34,603 bases of DNA from Isoetes engelmannii (Eukaryota; Streptophyta; Lycopodiopsida; Isoetales; Isoetaceae). The position numbers and the translations under genes were made by a program. Shown one piece after another: positions 20,040-31,890 of the stretch (within the stretch, counting starts at the first letter, position 1; the number at the start of each line of letters is the position of its first letter). The DNA lies in NCBI GenBank assembly GCA_011763485.2, contig JAANSK020253718.1, positions 1 through 34,603 on the forward strand, written 5' to 3'. The notes below the pieces were generated by a model, which saw nothing but the letters and a program-made list of their open reading frames with translations, made no database searches and was not told the origin of the DNA.

Positions 20040-21239
20040 GATCATCAGGCCAAGACGAAGCAGAGCAGTTCGAGCATACCTATACATAAGGGAGATCCTG
20101 CAGCGCACAAAGCAAAAGCTATCAGTGAGCCATGCAATCAAACTAGCTTAAAACTGGATCATTAAGGAGCTGCATCTAGAAATTTAAGCATTGAATTATA
20201 ATGCATCAAAATAAATTCTACCACATAAGGAAAGGAATTTTAAGTGCAGGCCTATGTTATCAGCAGCTAGATCTTCAAGCATAAACCCTATCTATAATGG
20301 TCGGAATGCATGAAATTAGTGATTTATCTTGTCTTTTGAACCTATGTATGTATGAATTTTGATTTGATGAGGAAAGATGATTGAATACTCCATATTGTAG
20401 ATACAACTGATGATTATCCCATTAATGTATTCAAATTTTTAGATGTAAGCAGCCTATATCATAGAAGATGAAATAGAAAGCTTTAAATAAAGGTTAACAG
20501 CTGCTATATGTAATTACAAAGCTTAAAGCGCCAGCTACACATCTTCTATCACAGTGTCTGTGCAGAGCTAGATGTACCAGGCATGGGACCAACAGGCGTG
20601 ACGGGGACATGGGCAGCTGCACCCTTCCCCTTTCTGGCTGCCCTCCTCATGGCCATATGGAAGATGACAAGCAAAAACAAGCAAGGGAGGTGCTCATCTG
20701 TTTGACGAACCTGCATAAGCAATAGCACATACAGAGGTATAGTCTGCCCATCCGACTCTCGGGGCTTCACCACCGCAATGGCCCTCAAACTGTTTTTTCA
20801 GTAACACCCTTGGGCCAGGGCGTTATCTACTCCATATCACTAATCACAAATCATGTTCGTCGAATATGCTTATAAGTACTTGGAACTTTTGCTGATCTAG
20901 AATGCTTGAGGTTGGATGTAGATCCTAATTGCAAGATATCTAATCTCTTACATGTGCATTGTGATGGTTAATCTTTGTACAAGACTATATTGGCTACTTA
21001 CAAGAGAATTTTTCCGACCATTTAATTGTCTAGAGTGACTTCTCTTTATAGATCTTAATTTGGCCTTGAGATTTAAGAAGTAAAAAAACCCTAAATTATG
21101 ATTGTATTCTTGACAGAAGTTTTTAAGTAAAAAATCAATTTGTGTTGTCATAACTATGCTACTCATTGATCGACCTGATATTAACGCACTTAGAAACTAT
21201 CACGGATAAAAAAGAATTGCATGAATGCATTATTTATTT
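20040..21239. other. mostly anonymous; one exon-like ORF at 20549-20788 (minus)
   Basis: The minus-strand frame at 20549-20788 contains an AG acceptor (ttatgcag) followed by VRQTDEHLPCLFLLVIFHMA and an Ala/Pro/Ser-rich tail. It might be a last exon, but I do not recognise the protein and found no matching upstream exon. The remainder is AT-rich without features. Confidence 0.35.
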
Positions 21240-22880
21240 ATTCATTTATTAGTCACATAAATATCAAACCCAAGTATCTTAGCTAGAAAGGCTTTCTGCA
21301 GTTCCTCTAGGTCAACCTATAGTGACAAGAGATACCAATGAGCCTCAGATTTCGACCCCATATAGAAGGTCTCCACCAAGACTCTGAAAAATTGTGGCTA
21401 ATGGGTTCAGTCATACAACTCTGCTTGATGATTGTTGTTTCGCATTACATACAGTGCCTTCCAACCCGATGTCACTCGTAACCGATTAGAAGTGTCCCAA
21501 TATGTGGTAGTGGAAACTCCCAAATATTTGTAGGTGGGCGTCACCTCCATATGTTGCCCCTAATAAGTGAAGGAGGGAGGCCTTGGATGGCGTGAGGATG
21601 AAACGAATAGTACCTTAGTCTTGGCCAAATTAACTCGTGTCCCAGTAGCACGACAAAAAGTATCCAGGGCATCCAGATGGCGTTGCATGTCATGGGGTTG
21701 TAAGCTAAGAGGTCCACATCGTTAGCATATATGAGTTGCCTAATGATCTGGTCCACAAGCTGAGCTCTGTTAGCCCCGTGTTTAATAAGCCAGCCTTTCA
21801 ACTAATTAATATAGAGGCTAAACATCGTTAAACAGAGTGGGCATCCCTAGCAAACCCCAATACTACTGTTGATAGGTTGTCCTATAGTGTCAGTCAACCT
21901 GGGCATGTCTCATACAACCTGTATATCGCATTTTGCAAATCTATAGGGGCTCCTAACCGCCGCAATCTTTCTGACAGTTTGTCCTGAAGCACAGTTTTGG
22001 AAGCGTTACATGTCTTGCTAGCAAGTCCTGCTATCTTCAAAAAAGGTCCAGCATAAAATATGATCAATGATGGAGTGTCAGGGCCTAAATCCTGCATGTA
22101 TGAGGGCTCGTACCTTGCGTCCTCCGCCTATATCGTCAACTGTTGCTCGAGAATGTTGGCCATCAATTTTGCAAACAACGAACTTACATAGATGGGAGCT
22201 ACCCTGTTAGTGGTCCACTATGGGAGAAACCTTCCTATAATGCATTGTTGAACAATGCAGCTAACTATCGGTAGCCCTGCCAATTTGAGTATTTATGCTT
22301 GCATGCCGTCTAAGTTTGTCGCCTTGCCATTAGCGAGACGCTGCAAGCCTGTGAGACCTCCGCCTCTGTGATTACTAGCACCGGACCCACCTGCGAAAGT
22401 ATTGCTACTGGAACCCTAATAGGATCATAGAGCTGCTAGTATTGTACCTATTGCCCAGAAGTGATGTTCCCCATAGACTGCAAAGGCTTCTGTAGTACTC
22501 TTCGGCAGAATGTCCTGGGATGATAGTACATGAGATATAATGTTTGACTATGATGCTCTGCAAGGTGACTGACTTTTTTCCCTTGAGAAAAGTGCAATAC
22601 TATTTAATTGCATGCGGATGAAAAGTAGAGCCAGTGACATGTCGAAGTGAACGTTTAGCTTCCCTCCATTTATCATCAAATCACTAGTAAGAAGGAAAGT
22701 TGTAGCCCTCGGGGGCCTCCAAGGATGTCTTCTCCCAAAGCATCTCTCAACCACGGTCATAAGCACATTGATCAACTGATTAGTCTGTTGATGTAGCATG
22801 AGAAGCTGCAAAATTTCCTCTAGGCCAGTTGTGAGCATCTAGGCATAAGTCTTTGTGTGATCGTAATCTAAGCGCCGGCG
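21240..22880 (-). pseudogene. decayed LINE ORF2 (reverse transcriptase region)
   Basis: Pieces in several frames fit a non-LTR ORF2 in order. They are the pre-RT linker (INVLMTVVERCFGRRH, then a WFDDKWREAKR-like run), NGKATNLDGMQA near 22300, and ERLRRLGAPIDLQNAIYRLY at about 21910-21970. Next is the RT active-site region, IRQLIYANDVDLLA, at about 21710-21760, then ALDTFCRATGTRVNLAKTKV, YKYLGVSTTTYW and LQKAFLAKILGFDIYVTNK. The catalytic YADD box reads YAND. At least one TAG (near 21565) and several shifts break it. The endonuclease and 3' tail are not seen. Confidence 0.75.
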
Positions 22881-23148
22881 ATGGGCTGGAGCATAGGGGA
22901 TCCGAACAGTCTGTGCGACATTTCAGTATATTATACGCCATGAATACATATAGTATACTACCACATCACCGTACATGTCACCTACGTGTTGAGAGCTGAT
23001 AGGTGGTGGTCGATAGCATGGCAACCATTAGGCAAATTGGCGTATTATACTAACAATATAATACCATCAATAGTACCTAGATATATATGTATGATACATA
23101 ATATATTCCCGTAGGGGACTACCTTAACATGTCACTTTAACACGTTAT

Positions 23149-23919
23149 GTGTGTGGGTTGTATCTGCATGCAATTCAAGCGGGTGCCAGACGTTTCGTGG
23201 TGTATCTCCTTCATCGGGTATCAAAATCAAGCGATTTTTGGTGCGTTGGAAAGCTAACACTGTCAGCTTTCCATCGGTGTATGGAATCAGATTGGTCAAC
23301 GCAGCTTGCTATGCCGGATTGCAGTCCTTCCATTTCGGCCTCCATGGAAAACCCCGGTGTGTTCTCTTCTTGTGCTTTGTCTTCTGAGTTAAATTCTGTT
23401 GTTTCAAAAAGCTTCAGCTTTGCCTCATATGGTGTGAGTTTCACCACAATTAATGCCTCATCTGCCCCCCAATTGCCGGCGAACTATCGGCTTAATCCTT
23501 TAGCTCTTTGCGGTGCATCATCCTCTTCAATTTATGATTTGCAGCAATTTCCTCCTCTTCCTTTGCCTCAACCTGTGTCTTCTTCTCCCAATCCTCCCTT
23601 GTGTCCTAGTTCCGGCACCTCTGCTGTTGTGCCTCCAGTCCATGCTACTTCTTCTGTGCCAACAAGTAATTCTCCTACCCATGTTGCTGGACCTTCAACT
23701 AGTTCTGGTTCTCGTGCTCCACATATATGCTTCAGCGATTGGATTAAGCGTGATATGTTTTTCAGCGTTAGAAGTGCTCGTGTTTCTGCTGCTATGAATA
23801 TTATGGTTGCAAATAATAAAGGGGAGGTCTCGGCATACCTGAAGGAATTGCAATCTATGGCAGACCATATGGATCTATGGCTAGGGGGTTTTTTAATCCT
23901 AGTAGAATGGTTGTACTAG
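23149..23919 (+). CDS. Pro/Ser-rich ORF of unknown function, possibly retroelement-derived
   Basis: An open frame of 256 residues. About 120-195 is rich in Pro and Ser (QQFPPLPLPQPVSSSP and similar runs), followed by SDWIKRDMFFSVRSARVSAA. The end of the frame overlaps another plus-strand frame (23877-24089, GFFNPSRMVVLAHFFGSHD), so a one-base shift may have cut a longer protein. A Pro/Ser-rich region followed by a globular start is typical of plant LINE ORF1 or gag-like proteins, but I see no zinc knuckle or diagnostic motif. It could also be a chance frame. The start is the first Met; true coding may begin later. Confidence 0.3.
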   Translation: MCGLYLHAIQAGARRFVVYLLHRVSKSSDFWCVGKLTLSAFHRCMESDWSTQLAMPDCSPSISASMENPGVFSSCALSSELNSVVSKSFSFASYGVSFTTINASSAPQLPANYRLNPLALCGASSSSIYDLQQFPPLPLPQPVSSSPNPPLCPSSGTSAVVPPVHATSSVPTSNSPTHVAGPSTSSGSRAPHICFSDWIKRDMFFSVRSARVSAAMNIMVANNKGEVSAYLKELQSMADHMDLWLGGFLILVEWLY

Positions 23920-25861
23920 CCCATTTTTTTGGGTCCCATGACCTTTTGGTCTTCATGGACGTCAAAAAATCTATTCTATTCTTTACCTTTTGTGAGACCC
24001 TTGCCATTGTGGGTATATCAAACGCAAACGCACAACTCATTTCTATAAATCAAATAACAATGGTTGTACCTCTTCATCTCTGTGCATAAAAGTCATGGAG
24101 TCCTCAAAAGCAGTCTTGCATATAAGGTTGGATATTTGTGCATATAATAACAAATCTAGTCAAGGCATATTTCCTCAGTTTGATCCTCTCCTCCAAGCTT
24201 CACTGCAAATAGAAGAGGACCTTGGTAATTGTATATAAATAATACTTCATCACATCTATCATAAACCTAATCTTTCCTTTAAGGTTATCAATTCTTCTGT
24301 CCAGAATAGGCGGCCCAGATTATAGAATCTATATCTTTTTGTGAAAGCTCTAAGCTCAGTAGATAATTCAACCTACCTTCCAACATTGTCATACTGCAAG
24401 TAAATATCACAGTTAATGCTGACACAAAGGCTCCAAAGTTTGGATTAATGCAATGCAATGCTGGATAAAACTTCTACTCGTTCTCTTAAGGACTCCAAAG
24501 GCCTTGTGAAAAAGCCTGGGCTTATTCTAATAATCCTCTTTAGTTGCTCACATGCTGTTCTTCCAAAAATTTATTTATTCAACAAGACAACCAACAAAGC
24601 ATACATCAAATAACAAAAAGGTATCGGGCAAAGGCATAGGCATCTCCCACCAACATGGAAGAAAACTCCAAGTCCCAAGGTCGATTGGCCAAGAAGGAGG
24701 CCGAAATTCAAGAGCTCCAAGGACCAGGGTCAGATTGGCCCAAGGAAGATTGCACTACAAGCTAGAACCACCAAGTACAAATCCATCCTTGTGCCTAGCT
24801 TTTAGACTTATGTGTTGTGATTATGATTGCTTGAGACGAGATCTTTATATTATGTTTATGTAGTGGCTATTGATCGTTGCCGATTTCATTAGGGGGGTAT
24901 GAAAGTTAGTTCGTAATGCCTGTGACAAACACGATTTATCCTAGTCTAACAAAGGTGCTATCCATTCTCACTTTAACATGGTTGCCATGTGTTATAAGTT
25001 CAAGTCACAAATCCATAATGGGATAGATGTAGATATAACATTTCCTTCACAACATGTCATTCTCATGAGATTTTTTTTTTTTTGGAATTTAGAAGGCATC
25101 AAGGTAAACTCTAAAATAAAAAAGAACATCTTCAAACATTCACGCTGCAGACACGTAACAGTAAAAAACTTGCTCATAAAATAGTTAGGAGCAAAATGGA
25201 ATAAAATTATGTGCCGATATCATCTTTTGAGGTGGTTTGCATTTTTTGGAAATAACTAGGTTTGCTTTGATTTGAAGTGCCGCATCTATGCTTCTTACTA
25301 AAACCTCATAATTGGAACATACTCTTTTTTTTCCTCTTTTCCAAGGAATAAAAAGCTTACACACCATGATGAACATGTACTAGTCCACAATACACTTTGC
25401 TACCATGTCTTTTAGGTTTGAAAAGCCAAACCTCTAATGCGTTACCACATGTACCAAATAGAATAGAATGTATTGTTGTACCAAATAAAATAGAATGTAT
25501 TTTATTGTCCAGGGAGAACAATTGGTGTATAGGACCTAGGACCTAAATGAGTTTCCTAAAGGACCCAAATGAGTTTCTTAATGAAGGAAGAACAAGGCGG
25601 CAACTCCTTTTTGCGTTGCTAAATGTCCTTTATCTGGCAAGTACACTCGGATGTTTTATTATTGTTTTATTTTATTTAATCTAATGTAAAGTAGATACAC
25701 AAGCTGATTCGATTGCCCTGTTTGTAGTTCCATTTCTCCACCAGATCTGTTTGCTTTGATTGCAAGGCCCTTTGCTACCTGGTCTCATGATTTTATCAAC
25801 TTGAACTGAACACAACTGATGAGCACAAGTCAATTAGCCTTAGATCAAGGCAGTGAGTTGT
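23920..25861. other. no gene recognised
   Basis: AT-rich. A 36-codon plus-strand frame at 24655-24765 (RLAKKEAEIQELQ) looks like a coiled-coil scrap, perhaps from a retroelement. There is a T run at 25071-25084 and a short direct repeat, taccaaata(g/a)aatagaatgta, at about 25452-25500. The last 100-200 bp is probably the 3' UTR of the GDSL gene. Confidence 0.4.
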
Positions 25862-27476
25862 CTAAGATTTATGGGAGATCAAGGTTTGGATGTTGTAAGG
25901 TTGAATGTAGGAGCCTTTTCCAAGCCACGCCGCCTCGAAGACGATCTTATATGCTGCCTCTGTGGGATGTTGATAATCCCAGAACAAGTACTTGGATGGG
26001 AATTTTCCAGTATAAACTTTGTAAGGAGAATTTGAGCTTACATTCCTTCCACATGTAACCAATGCATTGAATGGACCTGCCCCACAACAAGCACTTGTGG
26101 TGCTCATAGTAAACCCTGCAAATATTCAAGCCAAACATTTAGAGCCAAAATCTCCATCACAACATTCCTAGGATGTGTCCTGTGACACAATCAGGTGGCC
26201 ATAAGCACAAAAAATGTAAGGAGCTCAAGAGAACACCGATGAAAGGAAATGAAAGAGGAGGCAGTATAAATAGGAGATGCGAGGTAATTAGTTATGAGTC
26301 CTACATACTAGTTAACCTTTCTAACATACCATATTGCTTTCCATTGCTTATCAGCTCACTAATGAGGTTGAAAGCATTGGCATGCAAGATCTTGGCATCT
26401 TGAAGTTGGAGGCGCAGGCTCGAAAGCAGGTTCGCAAGAGCTGCATTGAAAAGAAATGCAATTTGATTTGCTGCAGCCAAACATCCAGTTTGATTAAGCT
26501 GTTTTGCTGTTAATCTAGCATTTGGAGTGCAACCAATTGGGGCCAATCCAGATATCACAAATTTCCTTGCTCCAGCTGCATGTAATGCCTGTCAAAAATT
26601 TTATCTTTACATCAACTAGATCATAACCATGTTGGAACTTTAATGCAAAAAGGGTGTATATACCACTATAGATCCTCCATATATCTGCATCAATGATGTG
26701 ACAAGTTCTGTTACATTAACAGTTTGTTGGAAGGTAGAATTGGAAAGGTAATTTAGAATGTCATTGCTCCCAACAGCCACCAAGAACAGGGATTCTGAGA
26801 TCAGATCTTGCGCAGCATGTTCGCCATATTTTCGCTTGAATTCTGCAGCTAGTTGTTGGAATTGCTGGATTTGTTGTTTGAAAGGTACTACCCCCTGCAA
26901 AAAACTTTTGTTGGTCAAATAAAGAATTATAACAGAGAAAAAAACTGAAGGATAAAACTTAACCCACATATTTAGCTCCAGAAGAATCCAAGAGGCCACT
27001 TCCTCCAGAAGCAAAATTTGCACCTTTTTTATGATCAGCTCCAGGCTGAAGATATGGCTTCACCAATGGAAGATGCAAAGCTTGAGCTGAAACATGAAGG
27101 CATATTTAAGTAGAAAGCTACACATGAAATTTGCACAAGATATAGCTTAAAAAAAAATGGAAGATGCAAAGCTAGGCATAGTATCAATTTTGAAGTAGAA
27201 ATACTGCATAAAATTTAATGAAAGAAAAATCTGACCTAGGAAATCTGCTACTGTGCGGCCATTAGTGAAGCGTCCAGTGGGTTTGCGGAAATATGTCTCT
27301 CCATATGGAGGGAAATTTACCACAGCAGATGAATTTCGCACATATATGTTGGTTCCGGCATCAACCAACGAGTCTCCAAAGACGAAGAGAGCAGGCACTT
27401 TTGATTTTTTGGCTGAGGCCAAGTTTAATGCTGCAGCAAAGAGGAGAATGCATACAATCCAGTTTGATCTCCTCAT
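25862..27476 (-). CDS. GDSL esterase/lipase, secreted (SGNH hydrolase)
   Basis: Five exons: 27476-27236, 27086-26968, 26894-26664, 26588-26330, 26115-25862. Introns are 149, 73, 75 and 214 bp, all GT-AG. The total is 1104 nt, 367 residues, the usual size of plant GDSL lipases. A signal peptide is likely (MRRSNWIVCILLFAAALNLASA, cut near 22), so the enzyme should be secreted to the apoplast or wall. Block I is FVFGDSLVDAG with nucleophile Ser36. Block II is GANFASGGSG (102-111) with the oxyanion Gly. Block III is VGSNDIL with Asn164. Block V is WDYQHPTEAA with Asp330 and His333. The whole SGNH set is present, so it should be active on an ester or acyl substrate that cannot be named from sequence. 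The second donor (TAT|GTGGGT) was chosen because it keeps frame; a GTTAAG donor four bases on would break it. Confidence 0.93.
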
Positions 27477-28600
27477 ATGCGCCCAATCTGTTCAACCGTT
27501 TTGATCGTTTCATGCATGCATCGATGCCATAAATATCAACAAAAGCGAACCAAAAGCATCTGCCATTTTCTTACATTTTTACTCCTCTTCTAACAGGTTA
27601 AGTTCAGACAAACAAAAGAGTGCGTCTCCTTGAAGAAATCTTTACACCTCACATAATTCTTTACACCTCACATTGTTTCATTCTGAAACATCATATATTT
27701 GACCACACATTTGCACCAACCACACATGGCAATGAATACAAGCCACAATGGCTAAGTATAAAGTTTGATGTGTTTCAACTTTTACTTCCTATCTCTTCAC
27801 AAATGCAAGTGTCCCTACAACTTTCTTCCTACTATCTCATGGTCCACTTAACAAATGCAAGTGTCCATAAAGACCTCCGACTCATGAAGGTACCTCCAAC
27901 CTTGGTCGATTAGTGTCAAGGGATTTTCAACTATTATTTCTGTGTACACACACTTTTCTTAACTGAAACTATGAAATTTGTTGCAATTTATTAGGAGGAA
28001 GATTGTCGGTACTATAAAAAAATGAAACGCATTCTAGTACATACTAGTGAGGGGTGCCTGGCGTTGTCGGGCATAGGTACAAATATAAGACAATACGAAG
28101 AATTTAGTTGGACGGAATAGATGATTCTAGACACAATGAACAAATTAGATATCGGTGGTGTAGTTGAAGTTGGAAGTTGCCAATAGAGGAAATAGTCCTA
28201 CATAGATATGACCAAATAACTTGCTACATCAGGTATAAAACAACGTAGGACCGCTTATGCCTTGCCAACAATGTTTTTGTTTGTATGTTGTGATTTTGTA
28301 ATGTCCCATGCTTTTAGAGAAAATGTATTTTGGTGGCAAAAGAATTTTAAGTATCTAAATTATACAATATCTATTGTTTATGAGAATCAAGATTATTTTG
28401 ATTTACAAAATGCGTCGCACTCTAACCTTGCTATATTTGCTTGAGTTGGAGAGAATGTACACACATTGCAAAGTTACATGTCCAACATATGTGAAAGCCA
28501 CCAACATTGGATCCAATATTTAATATGATATGTAGTATATGGAGTAAGAAAAAGACATGAATCATGTTATATACATGCAAAAACATGGCACACCTTCTAA
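27477..28600. other. GDSL upstream region and intergenic DNA
   Basis: The first few hundred bases are the likely promoter and 5' UTR of the GDSL gene (minus). I see no certain element. A ctttacacctcaca word is repeated at 27639 and 27660, and acaaatgcaagtgtcc at 27798 and 27850. The rest shows nothing. Confidence 0.4.
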
Positions 28601-28665
28601 GATAAGATAAGATAAGATAAGATAAGATAAGATAAGATAAGATAAGATAAGATAAGATAAGATAA
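28601..28665. repeat. (GATAA)13 microsatellite, element tail
   Basis: Thirteen perfect pentamers form the 3' end of copy 2 of the element, against three in copy 1 and about five in copy 3. Confidence 0.95.
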
Positions 28666-29036
28666 ACATTTTAACGTCACGCCTCTGGGCAGCGTCCAAT
28701 TGGACATGTGACGATAGTACAAGAGGGACCGAAGTCCTGAAACACACAAGAGGGACCGTAGTCCTGGAACAAAACATCAAACATTTGCGCTATATACATG
28801 CTTACGGTTTTTTATTATGTGTCTATGAATATCCCAGCCATGGATCGTGAGGCCACTGGTCACGAATGATCGCAGCCCCCCCCCCTCCCGGTACACCGCC
28901 CATTTCCTTTGTAATCTGGCTTCCCGTACTTTGCAAAGCTCCTCCCTTCGGCAACTCAACTGCATTAGCGTAAGATCTTCCTGAACTGAGAAATTGGTAT
29001 TCCGAAGATGGCCACCATGCTGTAGCACATTGAGGT
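28601..29036 (-). mobile_element. ORF1-only non-LTR retroelement, copy 2 (5' truncated)
   Basis: The minus strand matches copy 1 from the (TTATC)n tail through the 3' UTR to the last 65 or so ORF1 codons (VQEDLTLMQLSCRREELCKV is readable). It stops at about 29036, equal to about 1340 in copy 1. The tail is 13 GATAA units (28601-28665 on plus). In the 3' UTR the word gagggaccg(a/t)agtcctg is duplicated. A C-run near 28877 and small shifts break ORF1. Confidence 0.85.
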
Positions 29037-29440
29037 AACATGTGGAAATAACTAATGAAATAAAAGTTTGCTTAAATATAATATATATCGTTCTGACATT
29101 TTTTTTTTTTTGTATATTATTCCAAAGTTCAGCACTGCATCACATGAGTTTCTCCAATGTCTCCTGTAGTCCTTGATGTATTCTTATATGCCTCGGCATC
29201 ACATACAATGAACTTGTCAAGTAAAGAGATTAGGAATATTTCTCAAGCCTATTTTGGCTATTGATGTCTATGCAATGGGTACAATGTGCAGCGGATACAA
29301 CGGCCCCGTCAAGTAAGGCCATCAAGACTACATGGTTGTACACAAATGTCTTACAACTTATAAGTGCCATGAAACTTTCCCACTTAGTTGATTAATCGTT
29401 AGTCCTTTTATGTGATGATATTTTTCTACTTGTGATTTCC
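29037..29440. other. no gene recognised
   Basis: AT-rich DNA with a T run at 29099-29112. I see nothing else. Confidence 0.35.
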
Positions 29441-29835
29441 CTTTTTTTTTTTTTGTGAAGAACTGAGTCACAAATGTATTAAAAGAATGATAATGTTACA
29501 AAATGAGTGACGAGGAAAGAAGAGCTGCCCCAACGGGACAGAGATACCTCAACACTCAATAACAAGCTCACTCCATCAAAGAACTGCATCACTAAATATG
29601 GACAAACCCACCATTCCCATCCACACCCAAAATATCTCGCCAAATAGAGAACTTTCACTTTGCTGATCCAGAAAACACCAGAAAACTCTGGAATAACTTA
29701 TACCTGAGTCGGGGAACAAGGGAGGCCAAAGGCTGCTGGACCCCCTGAAAAATCCACAAACGGCGCCGTTTCCAGATCAACCACACCAACCATGCCATGC
29801 ACAAATGCAAAGCCTACTTCCTCAGGGAGGACCAA
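29441..29835 (-). pseudogene. LINE ORF2 C-terminal end with poly(A)
   Basis: The minus strand reads PWLVWLIWKRRRLWIFQG followed by a helical, basic stretch (LASLVPRLRYKLFQSF). This is the W-x-x-W-x-x-R-x-x-x-x-F end typical of plant L1-like ORF2. About 170 bp of 3' UTR and an A-tail (T run 29443-29455 on plus) follow. All upstream domains are missing, so it is a strongly 5'-truncated insertion. Confidence 0.6.
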
Positions 29836-30781
29836 GAAGCAGGATACAAATGAAGAAGCAACTGCTGACTTGTTATTACCTTTGTTGATAACTCGTTATA
29901 TGTTATTTTTGCCCAACAATGAATATATTGTGAATATATTCAGCAGATTATTCTTGGAACTACATTGTGCTTGTAGGGAATGGTGCTCACGTACCTTCAA
30001 GCCATTACACATGGCAATGAGGGCCCTTTTGCATATAGCATTGGCAATGAGGGCCTTTGCCTGAAGCATTATAATAACATGCGCAAGAGAAACATATATC
30101 TCAACCAATATTTGTTTTTCAGCAATCCTGACCATTCACAAGGCATATCTAACCAGGACCCAACAAATCCAAGCATCCCAACCAATCTCACGAAGGATTA
30201 GCACATTGGTCAACCCAATTTCGATGTAAGTTACAAGAATTGTTCCAGACAACCCAAAAACATTACATGATAAGGTGCCACGTGATAGATTGACATGAAA
30301 ACAAATAAAAGACAAGTGTAAGGAAACAGAGACTAGAAATTGAAGGCGGCAGGCAAATTTGGATGGAATAAAAAAGAGATGGCGATATTTTCAGTGGCAA
30401 TTCTTTATAGCAGTGTTGGTAATATTGGGTGCTTTGATGGGAGAAGTTGGAGCTCAAAACAAGCCAATGGAACAATCAATCAAATTTTGAGAAAACCAAG
30501 ATAGCAATGCCTGTAGGTGTGGAGGTTTGGTTTCTGAAGGCTAGTTCCCATAATCGCTCAGGTTTGTGAGGCTCAGGTTTAGACCCTCAAGAGAAAGTAA
30601 TGCATCAGGATTACTTTGTGCTCAAGTTTTGGACCTGATCTTGATCAACCGCTTAGATTTTGTTTTTGTGCATCAAGCAGATGAGATTTTGCAAGAAAAA
30701 TTCTTGAGGTTTTCTAATTCATCAGAACACAGAAACCTTGCTCGAGATCTTGGGGTACAGAAACCTTGAAGTCCTCCGTTC
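29836..30781. other. no gene recognised
   Basis: A minus-strand frame at 29896-30135 (79 codons) is open but unrecognised. It contains a short internal repeat, visible on plus as ggcaatgagggcc at 30014 and 30043. The region 30480-30781 could be 5' to the Tyr/Gly-rich frame; gctcaggttt is repeated at about 30557 and 30571. Confidence 0.3.
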
Positions 30782-31003
30782 ATGGGAAACCCCCATAAGC
30801 AGCTCTGTTCTGAATCCATAGATGAAGAGATTGGAAGTGAAGCTTTTGCAGCTCAGCCAAATTCTTGGGCTCATTGTTATGGTGGCTATGGAGGTGCAAA
30901 AATTGGAAGTGCAGCTTTTGCACCTCAGCCAAATTATTGGACTGACGACTACGGCGGATATGGTGGCTATGGTGGTGGCTATATGTACTTCCAATCTCTA
31001 TAG
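30782..31003 (+). CDS. Tyr/Gly-rich repeat ORF, unknown function
   Basis: A 73-residue frame made of two related units, GSEAFAAQPNSWAHCYGGYGG and GSAAFAPQPNYWTDDYGGYGG, with a last YGGGYMYF. The repeats match at DNA and protein level. Tyr/Gly-rich tails occur in RNA-binding and wall proteins, but no folded domain is present. It could be the last exon of a larger gene or a degenerated duplicate. A similar Tyr/Gly-rich scrap lies at about 33879-33920. Confidence 0.35.
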   Translation: MGNPHKQLCSESIDEEIGSEAFAAQPNSWAHCYGGYGGAKIGSAAFAPQPNYWTDDYGGYGGYGGGYMYFQSL

Positions 31004-31064
31004 TATACTAAGGTTACGAAATTACCCATACATATATAGAATATATAGTTCTATATAGAGGTAA

Positions 31065-31104
31065 CCTATGGAATCCATAACTGTAGTTCTATATATTCTA
31101 TACA
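31065..31104. repeat. left direct repeat flanking copy 3
   Basis: It begins cctatggaatccata, then has a six-base extra (actgta), then gttctatatattctataca. It matches 31891-31924 apart from that extra. Confidence 0.85.
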
Positions 31105-31890
31105 TATAAGATAAGATAAGATAAGATAAGAGATTTCTAGCATTTGCGGAAACCCAATCGGGTTATGGGACCCATAGAAAAAAGGGGGACAAAGTCCCGT
31201 CAAAAGAACCATAGCTGAACCCAAATCTCAGGGCAAAGTTCCATCAACAAACAGGAATTATCAAACATGTACAAATATGGACCATCATGAGAAAACACAA
31301 TACTACCGAGCGATACCAGGAATTATGAGGGCAGTGATTGCAGATTATCACCTGCCCACCTCTATACACGGCCCACTTGTTTTGTGCTCGCGCTTCCCTG
31401 ACCTTGCACAGTTCTTGGTGCCACCTAGATAATTGCAAAGGAGACAGATCTTCCTGGACTGAGAAATGAGTGCCTTTAAGGCGATTACCGTGCTGCAGCA
31501 CATATAGTCTATCCTGGGGTGTATGGAACTGAACCAAGAAGTGTCGAGGTCGGTCTAGTCGCTGTGCTCCCTCCCATTTAGCTGCAATAACTCCTGTCCA
31601 GAGCCTGTATGCTCATGGCCTCTGTAAAAAAACTTTCAACTTCTTCGATATCAGCACGTGCCCCCCCCTCCCAGATAGCTCCACTATCCTGAGGTTCAGA
31701 TCCCTAGCTTGCTCCGAAGTCCTGCATGCAATCCTCGACATCACCCTGGATTCTTGTACCCGATATCTACTGCATATGGCACATCAGTCTGTACCGCAGC
31801 ATCTACTGTAGAGATGTGCTCAACTTCTTGAACAATTGTGTCGTCATGAGAGGGCACAACACTATTTTGTGGGACAAGACGTAGAGATAG
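31105..31890 (-). mobile_element. ORF1-only non-LTR retroelement, copy 3
   Basis: About 786 bp lies between two direct repeats. On the minus strand it ends in (TTATC)5 (31106-31130). ORF1 C-terminal sequence is readable at 31244-31537 (QDRLYVLQHGN, FSVQEDLSPLQLS, KVREARAQNKWAVYRGG) and degenerates upstream to 31890. Its 3' UTR is more diverged from copies 1 and 2 but keeps an acaaagtcccg word. It again lacks any ORF2. Confidence 0.8.

Noticed and set aside
27253-27532. Plus-strand frames opposite the first GDSL exon
   Set aside because: They are shadows of the well-supported GDSL coding exon.
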